In this document: positions 6,661 to 8,165 of the stretch, in pieces
How positions within the stretch are numbered: the first letter of the stretch is position 1
Layout of the letters: every line of letters begins with the position of its first letter
DNA from: Flavobacterium psychrophilum
Lineage (GTDB): Bacteria; Bacteroidota; Bacteroidia; Flavobacteriales; Flavobacteriaceae
Assembly (NCBI GenBank): GCA_945878515.1
Contig: CAMCTL010000154.1
Span: 1 to 8,165, forward strand
Direction of reading: 5' to 3'
Length of the DNA: 8,165 nucleotides
Made by a program: the position numbers and the translations under genes
The notes under the pieces: model-generated
What the model was told of the DNA's origin: nothing
The model's database searches: none
What the model saw: only the letters and a program-made list of their open reading frames with translations

Positions 6661-7192
6661 AATTTGAAAATTTATTAACCCAAATAATCCACAATAAAAA
6701 AACTACTCCATAAATAAAAAGAGGAAATAATACACCGTGAAATAGATGGTTATATTTGGGGAAATGATACATTAGCATACACAAAAGTGCAATTCTTATA
6801 ACGTTAAGAATATGAATAAGAATACTTCCACAGACTACATAGAGCACCGTTGATTTGATTTTGCCAGAAAATGCAATTATAAAAGAAATAAATAAAATAA
6901 TAACGCTCAATGCGTTACATCCCTCAACTATTCTAGCAATGGGATACTGATTGTAATAAAAATTTACAGCAGGTTCTTTTGTATTTGGAGCAATTTTTAC
7001 ATCGCGATTAAAAAAAAGCATAAGTTCCAATGTTTGTTTGGCCACTATTTCAGTGAAACCATCTGTCTCATTTTTTTCGACGTCAAATTGATTTAGATAG
7101 CTTTGATAAATAAAAGTCAATAGTAAGTAAGTAAACAAAAACTTGCCTAAAAACAGCAAAAAGGGTTTGTAGATGATAAAATACTTTTTCAA
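6641..7192 (-). CDS. xrtF: Exosortase family protein XrtF
   Basis: Exosortases are multi-pass membrane cysteine transpeptidases or proteases that process C-terminal sorting signals of exported proteins; the substrate of the flavobacterial XrtF branch is not known to me. With the TTG at 7192-7190 as start the protein has 183 residues, the usual XrtF size, and begins (L/M)KKYFIIYKPFLLFLGKF. Family catalytic residues are visible: C92 in VEGCNALSV (89-97), R133 in NVIRIALL (130-137), and H152 in NHLFHGVLFP (148-157). Hydrophobic spans lie near 11-33, 95-109, 114-142 and 153-173. A longer frame starts with ATG at 7312, but its extra 40 residues lie antisense to the start of the divergent GAF gene and are low-complexity, so I reject it. 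The stop overlaps the next gene by 20 bp, making a coupled two-gene unit. The TTG start is inferred; no other ATG, GTG or TTG fits between 7192 and 7312. Confidence 0.9.
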   Translation of the reverse strand: MKKYFIIYKPFLLFLGKFLFTYLLLTFIYQSYLNQFDVEKNETDGFTEIVAKQTLELMLFFNRDVKIAPNTKEPAVNFYYNQYPIARIVEGCNALSVIILFISFIIAFSGKIKSTVLYVVCGSILIHILNVIRIALLCMLMYHFPKYNHLFHGVLFPLFIYGVVFLLWIIWVNKFSNYAKKNS

Positions 7193-7206
7193 AATGAATT
7201 TTTTAA

Positions 7207-7240
7207 CAAATTTATATAAAATTAAACAGCCGAATTCAAA
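7207..7240 (-). promoter_or_regulatory. Putative xrtF promoter
   Basis: On the minus strand TAAATTTG (7214-7207) matches the Bacteroidota -7 box TAnnTTTG. A TTTG (7240-7237) lies 22 bases upstream of it, within the 17-23 base spacing reported for Flavobacterium promoters. The start of transcription would fall near 7200, leaving only about 8-10 bases before the TTG start codon at 7192, so the transcript would be nearly leaderless. The proposed -33 element abuts the weaker plus-strand box at 7241-7248. Motif-based inference. Confidence 0.4.
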
Positions 7241-7248
7241 TACTTTTA
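7241..7248 (+). promoter_or_regulatory. Possible -7 box for the GAF-domain gene
   Basis: TACTTTTA followed by CA is one base from TAnnTTTG and lies 17 bases before the ATG at 7266. No TTG is found 17-23 bases upstream. The A-rich stretch AAAAAAAGAA (7250-7259) just before the start is typical of Bacteroidota translation starts without a Shine-Dalgarno. The box directly adjoins the proposed -33 element of the divergent xrtF promoter. Confidence 0.25.
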
Positions 7249-7265
7249 CAAAAAAAGAACCAATT

Positions 7266-7721
7266 ATGACATTCGAAGAATTAAAACCAAAAATAACGGA
7301 AATTATTGCCATTTCAAACCGTTCGAGAGAAGAAAAATTATTAAGTATTTGCGAAGTTCTAAGCGACTCTGTTGCTTATTATAACTGGGTTGGTTTCTAT
7401 TTTGCCAATCATGAGACCCAAACTTTGCATCTTGGCTCTTATGTAGGAGCGGAGACTGACCACACCATAATACCTTTCGGAAAAGGGATTTGCGGACAAG
7501 TTGCGGTTTCTAATGCTAATTTTGTAGTTCCTGATGTGACAGCACAAGACAATTATATAGCTTGCAGTTTTACAGTCAAATCCGAAATTGTTGTGCCCCT
7601 TTTTGTCAACGATAAAAACATAGGACAAATTGACATTGATAGTCACGTTATCGATCCGTTTACTGAGGCCGACGAGCGATTTTTAGAATTTGTGAACCAA
7701 CAAGTGGCAACGCTTTTTTAA
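7266..7721 (+). CDS. GAF-domain protein, free methionine-R-sulfoxide reductase type
   Basis: fRMsr enzymes (E. coli MsrC/YebR) use a single GAF domain to reduce free L-methionine-R-sulfoxide, protecting against oxidative damage in the cytosol. The protein of 151 residues matches over its whole length: NWVGFYF (40-46), GKGICGQVAV (72-81), VVPDVTAQDNYIACS (87-101), SEIVVPLFV (106-114), IGQIDIDS (119-126) and FTEADERFL (132-140). E107, D123 and D125 have the spacing of the E. coli substrate-binding acids. C76 and C100 match two of the three conserved cysteines. The third (Cys84 of E. coli, in IACVRIP) is replaced: the local sequence is ETDHTIIP. Activity is therefore likely but not certain. The start is the ATG at 7266 (MTFEELKPKI). 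An upstream in-frame ATG at 7173 would add 31 non-conserved residues across the promoter region and the start of xrtF, and is rejected. The gene is divergent from xrtF. Confidence 0.87.
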   Translation: MTFEELKPKITEIIAISNRSREEKLLSICEVLSDSVAYYNWVGFYFANHETQTLHLGSYVGAETDHTIIPFGKGICGQVAVSNANFVVPDVTAQDNYIACSFTVKSEIVVPLFVNDKNIGQIDIDSHVIDPFTEADERFLEFVNQQVATLF

Positions 7722-7727
7722 TCTTTT

Positions 7728-7868
7728 TTATGACTTATGTTGTAAAAGCAATTTCCTGCCTTCAATTTTGTATTTCAGGTCAATGCTTTTATGCTTTCGA
7801 AAATCTAGCAAAGCTTGAATAACTGCACATAATAGAAAAGCAAAAAACCAGCAATTTAATTTGCTGGT
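7728..7868 (-). pseudogene. Possible gene remnant: coding-like minus-strand frame without an ATG
   Basis: The 170-bp gap between the GAF gene and the T9SS cargo gene contains a minus-strand frame. It is open from just after an in-frame TAA near 7869 down to a TAA at 7730-7728. Its end reads LLDFRKHKSIDLKYKIEGRK followed by LLLQHKS, preceded by a hydrophobic part (WFFAFLLCAVIQA). The polar part looks protein-like, but there is no ATG; TTG codons are the only possible starts. The frame begins inside the terminator hairpin of the neighbouring gene. It may be the tail of a decayed gene or a chance frame. I do not recognise a family. Confidence 0.2.
7743..7791. repeat. Imperfect hairpin downstream of the GAF gene
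   Basis: TAAAAGCA (7743-7750) and TGCTTTTA (7784-7791) pair perfectly over 8 bp, and inside them CCTG (7755-7758) pairs with CAGG (7776-7779) across a small internal loop. There is no U tract directly after it on either strand, so it is not a standard terminator. It could stabilise the 3' end of the GAF transcript. It coincides with the coding-like minus-strand frame at 7728-7868. Confidence 0.35.
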
Positions 7869-7870
7869 TT
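7842..7870 (-). terminator. Intrinsic terminator of the T9SS cargo gene, possibly bidirectional
   Basis: AAACCAGCAA (7845-7854) pairs with TTGCTGGTTT (7861-7870) in a perfect 10-bp stem with a 6-base loop. On the minus strand the hairpin runs straight into six T, the normal form of a Rho-independent terminator, 22 bases past the cargo stop codon. On the plus strand the stem ends in only three T followed by A, so termination of the GAF transcript would be weaker. The site lies between two convergent genes. Confidence 0.8.
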
Positions 7871-7891
7871 AAAAATTATTTTAATAAAGTC

Positions 7892-8165
7892 CTATTTAAA
7901 AACTATTTTCGATTTCCCAAAGCTAGTCTTTTCGTTTTTGATATCTAGCAGCATAACTCCTTTTGGAACACTAAAATTGAAGTCTAATTCATTTTTACCT
8001 TCATTCAGCTTTACTTCAGAACTGTAAACAGTTTTTCCTGAAATATCATAAAGCGAAACAGTTGCAGTGGTAGTAACATCACTAAACAATACACATTTCA
8101 CATTTCCTTCTGATGGATTTGGATAAGCAATGAATTGATTTTTCAAAGTAGGTAATAAATTCTGG
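7892..8165 (-). CDS. T9SS cargo protein, C-terminal sorting domain (partial, N-terminus off the right edge)
   Basis: Only the last 90 residues are in the window; the frame stays open to the right edge (QNLLPTLKNQFIAYPNPSEG). No start codon should be assigned: a TTG at 8146 is an internal Leu codon. The tail is a type A T9SS sorting domain (Por secretion tail, TIGR04183 type). It has YPNPSEGNVKCVLF with the diagnostic PNP, then TATVSLYDISGKTVYSSEV, LNEGKNELDFNFSVPKGVML, and a basic beta-strand end SKIVFK. Proteins with this domain cross the outer membrane through SprA, and the tail is removed as they are released or anchored. The passenger domain, and so the function, cannot be read here. An intrinsic terminator follows the stop codon. 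The last motif differs slightly from the common GVYxV form (here GVMLLDI). Confidence 0.93.
   Translation of the reverse strand, partial: QNLLPTLKNQFIAYPNPSEGNVKCVLFSDVTTTATVSLYDISGKTVYSSEVKLNEGKNELDFNFSVPKGVMLLDIKNEKTSFGKSKIVFK

Noticed and set aside
7173..7265. N-terminal extension of the GAF protein from ATG 7173
   Set aside because: The extra 31 residues overlap the start of xrtF and the promoter region, and the conserved protein begins at MTFEEL.
7193..7312. N-terminal extension of XrtF from ATG 7312
   Set aside because: It lies antisense to the conserved start of the GAF gene, makes the protein about 40 residues longer than the family and has no family-like sequence.
7359..7646. 95-codon minus-strand frame inside the GAF gene
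   Set aside because: It is antisense to a well-conserved coding region and has no recognisable family.
7892..8146. Separate 84-residue protein starting at TTG 8146
   Set aside because: The frame is open without a stop to the right edge and the content is a C-terminal sorting tail, so this is the end of a larger protein.
1..8165. CRISPR array, transposase, phage genes, tRNA or rRNA
   Set aside because: No regular spaced repeats, terminal inverted repeats, integrase-like frames or RNA gene signatures were seen on either strand.

Overview
The window looks like a chromosomal segment from a flavobacterium (Bacteroidota, Flavobacteriaceae). The DNA is AT-rich and start codons lack clear Shine-Dalgarno sequences. 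Matches to the Bacteroidota promoter box TAnnTTTG are present. Gene content is also diagnostic: a type IX secretion (T9SS) sorting tail, the T9SS Plug protein, and the exosortase F (XrtF) pair known from flavobacteria. All assignments come from reading the sequence and recalled family motifs; no database search was made.

Layout from left to right. A partial rpsO (ribosomal protein S15, minus strand) runs off the left edge, with an AT-rich promoter region behind it. Next comes an exported protein with YwqK/MORN-like repeats and a TonB C-terminal domain. Two photolyase-superfamily genes follow: a DASH cryptochrome and an iron-sulfur bacterial (6-4) photolyase of the PhrB type. Then apaG, the T9SS Plug (DUF5103) gene, the exosortase F-associated membrane protein and xrtF. 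Everything from xrtF to rpsO lies on the minus strand. Only the xrtF pair overlaps; the other gaps are about 55 to 150 bp, so this is a run of co-directional genes rather than one proven operon.

To the right, a plus-strand GAF-domain protein of the free methionine-R-sulfoxide reductase type is divergent from xrtF, with a short shared promoter region. It converges on the C-terminal end of a T9SS cargo protein that runs off the right edge; a hairpin terminator separates the two.

Two themes stand out. One is the cell envelope and export: XrtF, its partner, the Plug of the SprA translocon, and a T9SS cargo. The other is damage repair: two photolyase-family flavoproteins and a possible methionine sulfoxide reductase. 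The points most worth checking are the neighbourhood of exosortase F and T9SS Plug, the TTG start of xrtF, a missing conserved cysteine in the GAF protein, and a coding-like ATG-less ORF that overlaps the terminator near 7.8 kb. I saw no mobile element, CRISPR array, RNA gene or clear novel defence system.
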